64,000 bases of DNA from MWAR01 sp035388825. GTDB taxonomy: Bacteria > Muiribacteriota > Ozemobacteria > Ozemobacterales > Ozemobacteraceae. The DNA is taken from contig DAOOQQ010000013.1 of assembly GCA_035388825.1 (NCBI GenBank), forward strand, positions 23,851 through 87,850, in the 5' to 3' direction. Under the pieces are notes generated by a model. The model was not told the DNA's origin. It saw nothing but the letters and a program-made list of their open reading frames with translations, and searched no databases. The position numbers and the translations under genes were made by a program. Below, piece by piece: positions 35,741 to 45,147 of the stretch (the stretch's first letter is position 1; every line of letters starts with the position of its first letter).

Positions 35741-37176
35741 GCGAGGACCCGCTTCCAGGCGGCGGTTACTTCCCGTGGCAGGCAGGCGGCATCGATCATT
35801 TCGAGGCAGGTGGCCGGCAGATGTGCGGGCAGGGCGGATTCGCGTTCGAGAATGTCGAGCGGAAGCTCCCAGTCGCGCGGGAACACGATGCCGCCCGGGC
35901 ATTTCCAGGCGGCCAGGGCGCCGCGTTCCCAGACGAGAATGTGATCCATGAAGGAGATGCGGCCGGCCGTGAGAGTGGCGTCGGGCGCGACGATCGAGAT
36001 GACGTGGGTGTTGTGGAGGCCGATGTGCAGGTAGGCCCGGGCTGTGCGAAATGCTGCGGGGAGCTCCTCGAGGGGGGCCGGCAACTCTTCGAGGGATTGG
36101 CCGAGCAGCCGGGGGGCGAGGAAGCGGGCAAACGCGTCGCTGTCGGGAGCATCCAGCTCGAGGCTGCCGCCGATCGTCTGGGGGGTTGCATACAGGATGC
36201 GCACGTTCACGGTCAGTGCGGTGCCGCCGAGTTCGAGCAGGCCGGATAGCCGATCACCCCGGCGACCGACCGTGTCGGCGCCCGCCTCGGGGGTCAGGAA
36301 GGCGATGCCGCCGGCGCTGAGGTTGGCGACGACGAGCGGCCGATCGACTTGGCCGTCGGGAAGGAAGCGCGGGGCCTGGTCGCCGGCCCGGACGATATAT
36401 CGCTGATACAGACGGCGTTCCTCCCGGACCAGGTTCGAGAGCATCTGATCGCGCGCATCCGCAGGAAGGGCGGCGCATTCGAGGATCTTGCGACCCATCT
36501 GGAGCGCGCGATGTGACGGAATCTTGAAAAAGACGACGGTCGAGGGGTCGATCCGGCCGAATCCCGTCTTGCCCCGCTCGTCGCGCAGCCGGCCGGTCTG
36601 GAATGCCTGCGTGTGCTGGTTCCATGTGATGATATAATCTAAAAAATAGTATTCCTGCTTGACGATCTCGCCCTCGAGCGACTGCCAGAGGAAGATCTGC
36701 GTGCCTTCGTCCCCCTGGAACCAGCGCATCCGGAGGTTGCCCTCCTGGTTCTGGAGGCGGGAGCCGTCGATCTCGGCGATCGAGGCGCCGAGGATGCGGG
36801 GCTTGAGAAAATCGCTCACCAGGTGGGCCGCGGCGGGGGTCAGGCCCGAGAACGAACAGCCGAAAACGGTTCCGACCCGGTTGCAGACCGTCAGGCGCGT
36901 CGAGAACCGCGTGTTGCCGAGCTGGATGCGCGCCTCGACGGCCTCCCCTGCCCCGGGGAGGGGGGTGTCGGCGGTTTCGGCCGGAATCTCGAACTTGATG
37001 CCGCCGTAGCTGAGGTTCAGCACCGTGAAGGGGCCGGCCTCGTTCAGCCAGACGAGCCCGTCGGAAAGACCGATGCGCTGGAACCGGCGCCGCTCGCTCT
37101 GGGCGGGGGCCTGTTCCGGGGCCTGTTCGCCGGCGTCACGGCCGGTGATCCAGTTCAGCAGTTGCCTGAAATCCAT
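35737..37176 (-). CDS. Double PilZ-domain protein (c-di-GMP effector candidate)
   Basis: 479 residues with two PilZ-like domains. The first (about 28-140) has ERRRFQRIGLS and LNLSYGGIKFE, that is, the RxxxR and (D/N)xSxxG c-di-GMP motifs. The second (about 255-370) has REERRLYQRYIVR and VANLSAGGIAF. Between and after them are two related 100-residue segments (VFFKIPSHRALQMG and the matching C-terminal block) that look like a duplicated unknown domain. GGGAGAGGA precedes the ATG at 37176 closely. It is divergent from the Ycf46-like/CheW operon. c-di-GMP binding is inferred from the motifs only. Confidence 0.8.
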   Translation of the reverse strand: MDFRQLLNWITGRDAGEQAPEQAPAQSERRRFQRIGLSDGLVWLNEAGPFTVLNLSYGGIKFEIPAETADTPLPGAGEAVEARIQLGNTRFSTRLTVCNRVGTVFGCSFSGLTPAAAHLVSDFLKPRILGASIAEIDGSRLQNQEGNLRMRWFQGDEGTQIFLWQSLEGEIVKQEYYFLDYIITWNQHTQAFQTGRLRDERGKTGFGRIDPSTVVFFKIPSHRALQMGRKILECAALPADARDQMLSNLVREERRLYQRYIVRAGDQAPRFLPDGQVDRPLVVANLSAGGIAFLTPEAGADTVGRRGDRLSGLLELGGTALTVNVRILYATPQTIGGSLELDAPDSDAFARFLAPRLLGQSLEELPAPLEELPAAFRTARAYLHIGLHNTHVISIVAPDATLTAGRISFMDHILVWERGALAAWKCPGGIVFPRDWELPLDILERESALPAHLPATCLEMIDAACLPREVTAAWKRVLA

Positions 37177-37357
37177 TCCTCTCCCTCTGTCTGTCGGTCC
37201 TGATACTATATCAGAGTTTGTATTCGCAAGCCTCCCAGGCGAGGACGCAGTCGGTTCCGCAGGGGCGGATCGCGATCCGCCCTTCAGCGCTGCCTTGCGG
37301 TGGGGTTGTTTGATCGGGAGAATCTGATACAATAAGGGCCGGAAAGTGAGGCACACA

Positions 37358-38971
37358 ATGGATCTGATCAAGGAATTGAGCGACCATATCCGGGCGCGGT
37401 ATCCGGTGCTGTATCTCGTGACGGGCGAGGAAGCCCGTGCCATGGCGGCTCTGAGCGATGTCGCAAAAGCCGTCGGCAAGACCCTCTGGATCTGGTCGGC
37501 CTCCGACGGGCTGATCGACCCGAAGGGGGCCGAGGTGAAGGATGCCAAAGGCGAGCCACTCGTCAGCCCGCTCAAAGCCCTTCGATACGCGCTCCGCTCG
37601 CAGGAAAAGGCGCTGTTCGTGTTCCGCGACCTCCATCTCTTCTTTGAAGACCCGCTTCCGGCCTATCTGAGCGACCCGCTGCAGGTGCGCCGCCTGTTGC
37701 GCGACATCGCGATCGCGTTTCGGACGAGCTACAAGAGCCTCGTGCTGGTTTCCCCGATCCTGCGCGTGCCGCACGAACTCGAGAAAGAGATCACCGTGTT
37801 CGATTTCCCGATTCCCACCCAGAAGGAGATCGCCGGCCTGCTCGAGAGCGTCATCTCCGAAGTGCAGCGCATCCACGGCGGCAAGGTGCAGATCAGTCTC
37901 AACGCCGATGCCCGTGACCGCATCGTGAAATCCGTTTCCGGGCTCACCCAGTCCGAGGTCGAAAACGTGTTCAACCGGGCGATCGTGAACGACCTGAAGT
38001 TCGACGAGTCCGACATCCCGTTCATCCTTTCCGAGAAGAAGCAGATCATCCGCAAGAGTGGCCTGCTCGAATACTACGAGGTGCAGGAGCAGCTGGCGAA
38101 CGTCGGCGGGCTGGAGATCCTGAAAGACTGGCTGGTCAAGCGCGGCGAGGCGTTCACGGCGCGGGCCCGCGAGTTCGGCCTGCCCGAGCCGAAGGGCATC
38201 CTGCTGCTGGGCGTTCAGGGCTGCGGCAAGAGCCTGATCTCGAAATCGATCAGTTCGCTCTGGCGGCTGCCCCTGCTGCGGCTCGACGTGGGCTCGATCT
38301 TCGGGAAATACGTCGGCGAGTCCGAGGAAAACCTGCGACGCGCGATCCGCATGGCGGAAGCGCTTTCCCCGACGATTCTCTGGCTCGACGAGATCGAGAA
38401 GGCGTTCGCCGGGGTCTCGGGCGGAAGCGGCGACGGCGGCGTCAGCAGCCGCATCTTCGGCAGCTTCATCACCTGGCTGCAGGAGAAGACGGTGCCGGTG
38501 TTCGTCATCGCGACCTCGAACAATATCCGCGACCTGCCGGCAGAGCTGCTGCGCAAGGGCCGGTTCGACGAGATTTTCTTCGTCGATCTGCCCACCGACG
38601 AGGAGCGGCGCGCCATCTTCACCATCCACCTCGCGAAGCGGCGGCGCGATCCGGCGAAGTTCGATCTGGCCGAGCTTTCCGCCGTCAGCGAGGGCTTCTC
38701 GGGCGCCGAAATCGAGCAGGCCGTCATCAGCGCGATGTTCGATGCGTTCCATGCCGGTCGCGACCTCGAGACCTCCGATCTGCGCAAGTCCCTCACCGAA
38801 ACCGTGCCGCTCGCCGTCACGATGCGCGAGCAGATTGCCGGCCTGCGCGACTGGGCCGCGACCCGCGCCAAGCGCGCCTCGATCGGAAAACCCCCGGCCG
38901 CCGGCGCCTCGGCACGCCCCGGGGCCTCCCACCCGGCCGGCCTCATCGAACCTGGAGAAAAGAAGCCATGA
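37358..38971 (+). CDS. Ycf46-like AAA+ ATPase
   Basis: 537 residues. The N-terminal half (about 1-230) is a degenerate ATPase-like domain beginning LIKELSDHIRARYPVLYLVT, as in the cyanobacterial/chloroplast Ycf46 family. The C-terminal AAA domain has Walker A GVQGCGKSLISKS (near residue 285), Walker B ILWLDEIEKAF and the second region of homology LRKGRFDEIFFVDLP. The function of the family is unclear; cyanobacterial members respond to carbon supply. The ATG at 37358 is preferred to an in-frame GTG four codons earlier. It ends in an ATGA overlap with CheW, an unusual partner. Confidence 0.85.
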   Translation: MDLIKELSDHIRARYPVLYLVTGEEARAMAALSDVAKAVGKTLWIWSASDGLIDPKGAEVKDAKGEPLVSPLKALRYALRSQEKALFVFRDLHLFFEDPLPAYLSDPLQVRRLLRDIAIAFRTSYKSLVLVSPILRVPHELEKEITVFDFPIPTQKEIAGLLESVISEVQRIHGGKVQISLNADARDRIVKSVSGLTQSEVENVFNRAIVNDLKFDESDIPFILSEKKQIIRKSGLLEYYEVQEQLANVGGLEILKDWLVKRGEAFTARAREFGLPEPKGILLLGVQGCGKSLISKSISSLWRLPLLRLDVGSIFGKYVGESEENLRRAIRMAEALSPTILWLDEIEKAFAGVSGGSGDGGVSSRIFGSFITWLQEKTVPVFVIATSNNIRDLPAELLRKGRFDEIFFVDLPTDEERRAIFTIHLAKRRRDPAKFDLAELSAVSEGFSGAEIEQAVISAMFDAFHAGRDLETSDLRKSLTETVPLAVTMREQIAGLRDWAATRAKRASIGKPPAAGASARPGASHPAGLIEPGEKKP

Positions 38972-39516
38972 GCCCCGTTCTTCCCTTCCGCCGCGACTCG
39001 GATATCCTCGAACGGATCAAAAAACAGGGGGGCCGGACCGCCGAGGACACCCGGTATCTTCAGCTCGTGACGGTGCGGCTCGGCGGAACCTCGTTCGCGG
39101 TCGATGCCCTCGCCGTGGCCGAAATCCTGATCGCTCCCCCCCTGATCGATGTACCGGCCACCGCACCCCTGTTGAGCGGCGTGGTGAATATTCGTGGAAA
39201 TATTATTCCCGTCTTCGATCCCCGTCCGCGGCTGAATATCGCCCCGGCTGATCCCGGAACGCCGGCAACCGAAGAGGAACGACGGCTGCTCGTCTTCCGG
39301 GCCGCCGAGGGGCTTCTCGGAATGATCGTCGACGACGTGACGCTCCGGCTTTCCGACGGACGGGTGCCGCCCAGGCCCCCGGACGGCGTGACCCTCGCCC
39401 CCGGCTGCGCACGCATGGCCGAGATCGGCGAAAGCCTGCTTCCGCTCCTCGAGATCGAGGTCGTCCTGACTCCCGATGAACGGCGGGCGCTTTCCGACGT
39501 GAAAAATTCGTTTTGA
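38968..39516 (+). CDS. CheW-like adaptor protein
   Basis: 182 residues. After a 30-residue basic tail, a CheW domain starts with LQLVTVRLGGTSFAVDALAV and contains PLLSGVVNIRGNIIPVFDPR, the signature loop that docks receptors and CheA. The C-terminal part has LGMIVDDVTLRL. No CheA or receptor gene is in the window. The overlap with a Ycf46-like ATPase suggests the adaptor serves a non-chemotaxis complex or an unlinked chemosensory array. Two AT-rich codon runs (39188-39245) fall in the conserved loop. Confidence 0.88.
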   Translation: MSPVLPFRRDSDILERIKKQGGRTAEDTRYLQLVTVRLGGTSFAVDALAVAEILIAPPLIDVPATAPLLSGVVNIRGNIIPVFDPRPRLNIAPADPGTPATEEERRLLVFRAAEGLLGMIVDDVTLRLSDGRVPPRPPDGVTLAPGCARMAEIGESLLPLLEIEVVLTPDERRALSDVKNSF

Positions 39517-39555
39517 TCGAGTTTTTTAATATCACCCTCAAGAGGAGAATCTGAC

Positions 39556-39714
39556 ATGGACAAGTATCGATGCATGGTCTGCGGGTATGAGTATGATCCG
39601 GCCGTCGGTGATCCGGACGGCGGTATCGCTCCCGGCACCCCGTTCGAGAAGATTCCCGACTCCTGGGTCTGCCCGACCTGCGGCGTCAGCAAGGATCAGT
39701 TCGAGAAAATCTGA
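39556..39714 (+). CDS. Rubredoxin
   Basis: 52 residues, the normal size of rubredoxin. Two iron-ligand pairs are present, CMVCGY near residue 6 and CPTCGV near residue 39, with the family segments YDPAVGDPDGGIAPGTPF and IPDSWVCP. It carries one Fe(Cys)4 centre and moves single electrons, often to oxygen or peroxide reductases or to rubrerythrin, none of which is next door. AGAGGAG at 39541-39547 lies 8 nt before the ATG. Confidence 0.97.
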   Translation: MDKYRCMVCGYEYDPAVGDPDGGIAPGTPFEKIPDSWVCPTCGVSKDQFEKI

Positions 39715-39729
39715 GGCGTGCGTGCCTGT

Positions 39730-39760
39730 GCGGGGCTTTCCGGCCGACGGAAGGCCCCGC
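39730..39760 (+). terminator. Probable terminator hairpin after rubredoxin
   Basis: A 13-bp stem (arms 39730-39742 and 39748-39760, one G-T pair, loop GCCGA). The following CGTCCTTTCC is a poor T-run, so termination may be partial. Confidence 0.55.
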
Positions 39761-39838
39761 CGTCCTTTCCGCCGGCTTCGGAAAGGCTTGGAAATCCGGT
39801 GTCCGTTTCGCCGAAGGATACAGAAAAGGGAATGAAGC

Positions 39839-42223
39839 GTGATTTGCAGAAATATATATAAATATATAAATATAGCATTGTTATCTCTGGCGTTCTCGTT
39901 CGGCAACGCGTTCTGTCTGTTCGCCGCCGATGAGGCGGGATTGGCCGCATTACGGCACCCGGCGCCGGGCGCCGAGATCCAGATCTGGCGCGATGCCGCC
40001 GGGGTGCCGCATGTCGTGGCGAGTTCGACGGCGGGGGCCTACTGGGGATTCGGCTACTGCATCGGCCAGGATCGGATGATGCAGCTTGAGCTGCTGCGTC
40101 GTTCCTGCCGGGGTACGCTTGCCGAGCTGTTCGGCCAGGCGTTCCTCGAGGCCGATGCCGCCGCCCGCCGCGACCGCGTTCCGGCCGACGAGCTCAGGGA
40201 GGGTCTCGAACGCGCTCCGGCGGCGTTCCGCGAGGCCGTCCAGGCATTCACGGCCGGTCTGAACCGGGCTGTCGAAAAGATGCGCTCCCGCACGATGCCG
40301 GCTGATCCGGCCCTGGCGGCCGCCGGTATCGGGGCGACCCCGTTCACCGACCTCGACGTGCTCGAGATCTTCGCCGGCACCATGGGCGCCCGCTACAACG
40401 ACTTCTCCCTCGAACTCGATAACCTCCACCTCCTCTCGGCGATGGTGAAGCGGTTCGGGGCGCGAAAAGCCTCACGCATCTTCGAGGATGTCGTGTTCCA
40501 TGAAGATAGAGGTGTCTATACATCTTTGGGGGGTTCCCCCGCCATCATCCAGAAGCTGCGCCAGGCACCGCGGCTTCCTTCCTATCTGCCGGGCACGACC
40601 CCCTACGAGTCTCCGACCCTCCGCACCCGCAAGCGGAACCAGCTGCTGAAGACGCTCGGCATTCCCGACAAATCCGGAAGTTACGCCGCCGCCCTTTCCC
40701 TGCTCAGGGACGGGAAGCGCGAAGCCCTGCTGTACGGCGGCCCCCAGATGGGCTACTTCTCGCCGTCAGCCGTGTACGAGATCGGCCTCCACACGCCCGA
40801 GTTCGATATGGTCGGCACGACCCCGGCCGGGTACCTCGCGCTTCTGTTCGGCGCGAACCGGCAGCTCGGCTTCTCGGCTACGGCCGGCGTCGGCAACATC
40901 GTCGACATCGTCACGCTGCGTCGCTCGGCCAGCGATCCCGCGCTCCTGGTTGGTGAGGAGTTTGCCCTGCCGGTCGCCACCCGCACCGAATCGATCCAGG
41001 TGAAGGGGCTGAAGAGCCCGGTCGAACGGACGTTCGAGGACACGCCGATCGGCCCCGTGATCGCGGCCGAAGGGCCGGTCGTCTACGTGAAAAACCGCGC
41101 CTGGAAGGGCCGTCTGATCGATTCATACGCCGCCTGGTTCGCCTCGAACCACGCGAAGACGCTTGACGAGTGGCTGACAGCCGGGGACGGCATGGCCATC
41201 TCCATCAACTGGCTCGGCGCCGACCGCAACGGCCACATCGCCTACACCCACGCCGGATGCGGCAAGAGTCGCCGCAGCTTCGGCGACGACCGGCTTCCGA
41301 CCACCAAGCCGACCGTGTTCCCGTATCCCGACATCCGGCTGGCCGGTACGGACCCGTCGACCGGCTTCTTCGCGAACTGGAACTGTCCGCCCGTCGATGG
41401 ATACCGTGACGGCGACATGCAGACCGGCTGGGGCTCCGACCAGCGCACGAAATTCCTCGCCGAACAGCTCGCGGGGAACCGGAGCCGGTGGTCCGTCGCG
41501 TATCTCCAGGAGCTCGACCGGGCGATGGCATTCACCGACCTGCGCGCCTGGTTCTTCCGGGACCTTCTGTTGGAACGGATCGACGAGGCGGCTCTGACGC
41601 CCGCGGCCGCCGAAGCCCTCGTGCAGCTTCGCGACTGGAACGGTCAGCGCACCGACGAGAACGGCGACGGCCTGCTCGACCACCCTGGCGCCGGCTTGTT
41701 CGACACGTTCTGGAACAACCTGTTCGGGGCCGTCTTCGGCGGCACCCTGGATGAGTTTGCCTGGATGGTCGCCTCCGACCCGACCTGGACCCAGACCTCC
41801 CTGCTCACGCGGGTTCTGAAGGGGACGGCCGGATACGATTACCTCGGTGGCAAACCCCCGGCCCAGCTCATCACGGCGAGCTTCAACGAGGCGGTTGCGG
41901 GCCTGGCATCCGCGGGAAAGCCGCTGCCGCTGCTGCCCTGCCCGGCCATGGAGTTCGCCGGCGTGAACCATGTCGGGGCTCCGACCCTCGCGCCGCCGGC
42001 CTCGTTCACCCCCTTCATGAACCGCGGCAGCGACGTGCAGATCATGCGGCTGACCCCCGAAGGCATCAGCATCCTCGGCGTCATGCCTCCCGGCAACGCC
42101 GCCTGGGGAAAGCACGCGGCCGATCAGATACCCGCGTTCAAGGCCTTCGAATGGCGCGAACGGCCCCTCACCATCGAGCATCTCCGCCGCCTCGCCACGC
42201 GGCTTCAGACCGTCAAACCCTGA
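39839..42223 (+). CDS. Penicillin acylase family Ntn hydrolase, exported
   Basis: 794 residues with an N-terminal hydrophobic signal (about 12-30, cleavage near FCLFAAD). Penicillin/acyl-homoserine-lactone acylases are cut into alpha and beta chains, the first Ser of the beta chain being the nucleophile. Here the candidate is the Ser in DKSGSYAAAL near residue 281, followed by the family blocks GGPQMGYFSPSAVYEIGLH, TTPAGYLALLFGANRQLGF and VKNRAWKG. The substrate (lactone, beta-lactam or peptide amide) is not known. The GTG at 39839 lies in an AT-rich repeat tract; a better ATG with a ribosome site at 39832 is out of frame. A strong terminator follows. Confidence 0.82.
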   Translation: MICRNIYKYINIALLSLAFSFGNAFCLFAADEAGLAALRHPAPGAEIQIWRDAAGVPHVVASSTAGAYWGFGYCIGQDRMMQLELLRRSCRGTLAELFGQAFLEADAAARRDRVPADELREGLERAPAAFREAVQAFTAGLNRAVEKMRSRTMPADPALAAAGIGATPFTDLDVLEIFAGTMGARYNDFSLELDNLHLLSAMVKRFGARKASRIFEDVVFHEDRGVYTSLGGSPAIIQKLRQAPRLPSYLPGTTPYESPTLRTRKRNQLLKTLGIPDKSGSYAAALSLLRDGKREALLYGGPQMGYFSPSAVYEIGLHTPEFDMVGTTPAGYLALLFGANRQLGFSATAGVGNIVDIVTLRRSASDPALLVGEEFALPVATRTESIQVKGLKSPVERTFEDTPIGPVIAAEGPVVYVKNRAWKGRLIDSYAAWFASNHAKTLDEWLTAGDGMAISINWLGADRNGHIAYTHAGCGKSRRSFGDDRLPTTKPTVFPYPDIRLAGTDPSTGFFANWNCPPVDGYRDGDMQTGWGSDQRTKFLAEQLAGNRSRWSVAYLQELDRAMAFTDLRAWFFRDLLLERIDEAALTPAAAEALVQLRDWNGQRTDENGDGLLDHPGAGLFDTFWNNLFGAVFGGTLDEFAWMVASDPTWTQTSLLTRVLKGTAGYDYLGGKPPAQLITASFNEAVAGLASAGKPLPLLPCPAMEFAGVNHVGAPTLAPPASFTPFMNRGSDVQIMRLTPEGISILGVMPPGNAAWGKHAADQIPAFKAFEWRERPLTIEHLRRLATRLQTVKP

Positions 42224-42238
42224 CCTCTCCGAAACAAC

Positions 42239-42276
42239 AAATCCCCCGCCCGGTCCGGGCGGGGGATTTTCGTTTC
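42239..42276 (+). terminator. Rho-independent terminator after the acylase gene
   Basis: An 11-bp perfect stem, ATCCCCCGCCC (42241-42251) with GGGCGGGGGAT (42257-42267), extended by two A-T pairs (42239-42240 with 42268-42269), then TTTTCGTTT. Confidence 0.88.
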
Positions 42277-42436
42277 GGGGTGACGCCCTATATGATATAT
42301 CAGAGAGTATACATTATCGGCCTGCCGAAAGAGCGTGGCATTCCGGCGGAATTCGGGTAGAATTTCCATCAGATCAAATGAAGCGCCGGCTGCTTCCGGC
42401 CCGGGAGTTTCGCATCCCGGAAGAAAGTGAGAGAGC

Positions 42437-43711
42437 ATGAAGAGCCTGAAAAACCTGTTCGGCATCCGGAGAATCCTGCTGGCTTTGCTGACAGCCGTCG
42501 TTCTGGCCTTGTCGGCCTTCGCGCAGTCCGACCTCCCGAAGGCGGGCACCCTGCCGCAAGGCATGGAAAGCTTCGATGACGTCTTCCCACGACTCATGGC
42601 CGAGTGGGGGATTCCCGGCGGAGCCGTTGTGGTGGCGAAGGACGGCAGGCTGGTGCTGGCGCGCGGGTATGGCTGGGCCGACCGCGAGCGGCGGATTCCC
42701 GTCGATCCGTTCTCGCACGTTTTCCGGCTGGCCAGCCTGTCCAAGGCGATCACGGCCGTGGCCATCCTGAACCTCGTCGAAACGGGAACGCTGAAGCTCG
42801 ATGCTCTCGTCATCCCCCTGGTGTCGTTTCTGAACGGATCAGACCTCGAAAATGCGGATCCCCGGCTCGGGACGATCACGGTCCGTCACCTTCTGCATCA
42901 TGCCGGCGGCTGGGATGTCTCGAAAACGTTCGATCCCATGTTCAGCGGCCGGATGATCGCCGGGGAGCTGAAGACCGCGTGCCCGCCGTCGCTCCAGGAT
43001 ACGATCCGATATATGGTGAGGCAGCCTCTCGCGTTTTCCCCCGGAAGCGCGTATGCGTATTCCAACTTCGGATACTGCCTTCTCGGGCGGGTGATCGAAG
43101 CCGTGACGGGACAATCCTACGAGACGTTCGTTCAGCAGAAGATCCTGCGGCCGGCCGGGCTCACCGGGTTCTCTCCCGGCAAAACCCTGACCCGGCGGCC
43201 GAAGGAAGTGGCCTATTTCCCCGTTCCCTCGAATCCCCGGGGCGACTCGGTCTTCGATTCCCGCCCGGGCAAGGTGGAGTGGCCCTACGGCGGATGGAGC
43301 CTGGAGAATATGGATGCCCACGGCGGCTGGACCGCGACCGCCGTCGACATGCTCCGCTTCGTCCTCGCGCTTGACGGCCGCCTGCCTGGGGTGCGCCTCC
43401 TGAGCCCCGCTTCATACCGGACGATGCTGGCCCGGCCGCCTGCGCCGCTGTTCGCCGGAGAGCCGTTCTGGTATGCGATGGGGCTCCTGGTGCGGCCGGT
43501 GCAGAACGACGTGAACTGGTGGCACCTCGGCTCGCTCGACGGCACGACCAGCATCATGGTGCGCACGCACCACGGCCTGGCCTGGGTCGGGTTGTTCAAC
43601 GCCCGCCCCGATAGGTTCGACGAGTTCAACGGCGCCCTCGACGAGGCGTTCTGGAAAGCGGTGGAAGGCGTTACGAGCTGGCCCTCCGGCGATCTCTTCC
43701 AGCGCCGATGA
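42437..43711 (+). CDS. Serine beta-lactamase-like hydrolase (class C/esterase family), exported
   Basis: 424 residues with a signal peptide (core about 12-28, cleavage after SAFA). The catalytic Ser-x-x-Lys is SLSK in RLASLSKAI (near residue 99), the Tyr-x-Asn motif is YSNFGY (near residue 213), and the third motif is probably the HGGWTA segment near residue 295. Members include esterases, D-aminopeptidases and true AmpC enzymes, and the substrate cannot be read here. GAGAGAG precedes the ATG. It is preceded by an AT-rich intergenic stretch (42285-42320) that may hold its promoter. Confidence 0.88.
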   Translation: MKSLKNLFGIRRILLALLTAVVLALSAFAQSDLPKAGTLPQGMESFDDVFPRLMAEWGIPGGAVVVAKDGRLVLARGYGWADRERRIPVDPFSHVFRLASLSKAITAVAILNLVETGTLKLDALVIPLVSFLNGSDLENADPRLGTITVRHLLHHAGGWDVSKTFDPMFSGRMIAGELKTACPPSLQDTIRYMVRQPLAFSPGSAYAYSNFGYCLLGRVIEAVTGQSYETFVQQKILRPAGLTGFSPGKTLTRRPKEVAYFPVPSNPRGDSVFDSRPGKVEWPYGGWSLENMDAHGGWTATAVDMLRFVLALDGRLPGVRLLSPASYRTMLARPPAPLFAGEPFWYAMGLLVRPVQNDVNWWHLGSLDGTTSIMVRTHHGLAWVGLFNARPDRFDEFNGALDEAFWKAVEGVTSWPSGDLFQRR

Positions 43712-43742
43712 CCCGGATCTTTCCGGAAATGGACCCGAGCCG

Positions 43743-44609
43743 ATGTCGTTTCTGAAATCAATGTTGGTGCTTCTTCTGCCTCTTGCGCTGGTCATCGCCG
43801 GCGTGTGGCTGTACATGGAATCCTCCATGGCCCCGGAGAACGCGGTCGTGAAACGTGACGCGAAGCGGCTCAGGGAAATCCTGGTCGACACCCCCGAGCG
43901 GGCATATTATAAAGACTACTACGGATACTCGCTCATGCATCTCGCGGCCTTGGAGGATTTTCCCGAAGGCATCGCCCTGCTTGCAGAAGCCGGAGTCAGC
44001 GTGAACGCCACGTATTCCCTAAGCGACGCCGAGATTGCAGCTCTCCAGGATCAGGCAACCTATGAGAATCATAGAGCCGACTATGTCGTGGATGCCTACC
44101 GTGAGACCGAAGGGATGACCCCCCTCCATCTGGCGGTCATATATCACGCCAACCGGGCCGTGAAAGAGCTTCTGCGGCTCGGGGCCGACGCCAACGCCCT
44201 GACGCCCCGCAAGGAATCCCCGCTCTACTGGGCCGCGAAAAGCTGGAACGCCGATGCCGTCACGATGCTGGCCGCTTCCGGAGCGGATCCCCGCGCCCAG
44301 ACGCAGATTGGCGGCTTTAGCCCGCTTCATGCCGTGTTCAACGATTTTCCCGGGAACCCCTCTCTGGGCTTTGGAGAACACACCACGCAACGATTGCTGG
44401 TGCTGTATTACCCGTTGAACTCCGCCCCGGAAGAGTCCAGATGGAAGGTCATCCAGGCCCTCCTCGAGGCCGGAGCCGACCCCAGACAGCCTGATCTCCG
44501 GGGACAAACCGCGATCGACCGGTGTCCCCCGGCAGAGCTCGACGCGAATTTCCGCAAAACCGGCCCTGCCGAGCGGGATGAATCGATCTTACACAAGGAG
44601 AGGCGCTGA
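43743..44609 (+). CDS. Membrane-anchored ankyrin-repeat protein
   Basis: 288 residues. A hydrophobic N-terminal helix (MLVLLLPLALVIAGVWLYM, about 7-25) acts as a signal anchor. Ankyrin repeats follow: YSLMHLAALEDFPEGIALLA, GMTPLHLAVIYHANRAVKEL, ESPLYWAAKSWNADAVTMLA, and a last one with KVIQALLEAGADPRQPD. The domain should face the periplasm and bind a protein partner. It lies 31 nt after the serine hydrolase and 2 nt before the next gene. Confidence 0.85.
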   Translation: MSFLKSMLVLLLPLALVIAGVWLYMESSMAPENAVVKRDAKRLREILVDTPERAYYKDYYGYSLMHLAALEDFPEGIALLAEAGVSVNATYSLSDAEIAALQDQATYENHRADYVVDAYRETEGMTPLHLAVIYHANRAVKELLRLGADANALTPRKESPLYWAAKSWNADAVTMLAASGADPRAQTQIGGFSPLHAVFNDFPGNPSLGFGEHTTQRLLVLYYPLNSAPEESRWKVIQALLEAGADPRQPDLRGQTAIDRCPPAELDANFRKTGPAERDESILHKERR

Positions 44610-44611
44610 TC

Positions 44612-45070
44612 ATGGGCCAGGCCATTCTGAATGCGGTGAAGGTCTTGTTTCTCTTCGTCCTGTTGGTCACCCTGCTCGCCGCGATGGGCGGGCCCACCTG
44701 GTTTCTCGGGGATGCGGCCATCCTGTACCGTTACACCGTCCAGAACCGCTCGGGCGAACCCGTGGTCTGCGCCGTGATCGGCTGGTTTCCCAGGGCGGGC
44801 ACGGATACGGTTGCCTGGCAGCCGGCGCCGAACGTGAAGGGGCCCGGGTACGGCATCGCCCTGAACCCTTGGGAGAGCGCCGAAATCGCCCTGACCACCA
44901 GTGACTTTTCTGCCCTTCAGATCCTGGTGCGGGGCAGGAACGCGACCGAAACCCGGACGACGGGCAAGCCTGTCGGATACGGAATCCCCCCGCTGTCGGA
45001 GTGCCCGCTCGCATCCGAGGCGCTTCTTCCCTGCTTCAACGGGTACACCGTGACCCTGCCTTACCGGTAG
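44612..45070 (+). CDS. Small exported or membrane-anchored protein of unknown function
   Basis: 152 residues with one N-terminal hydrophobic segment (VLFLFVLLVTLLAAM, about 8-22). The remainder is beta-rich, with two Cys near the C-terminus (SECPLA, LLPCFNGY) that could form a disulfide outside the cytoplasm. AAGGAG lies just upstream, inside the end of the ankyrin gene. It is the last gene of the serine hydrolase/ankyrin unit. No family recognised. Confidence 0.6.
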   Translation: MGQAILNAVKVLFLFVLLVTLLAAMGGPTWFLGDAAILYRYTVQNRSGEPVVCAVIGWFPRAGTDTVAWQPAPNVKGPGYGIALNPWESAEIALTTSDFSALQILVRGRNATETRTTGKPVGYGIPPLSECPLASEALLPCFNGYTVTLPYR

Positions 45071-45147
45071 AGGTCAGCCAGGGCCGCTTGGGCTGAGCCA
45101 TCCGGGCGCCAGCGGCCCGCTTCCTGCGTCGTGCACGCCGGGGCGGT

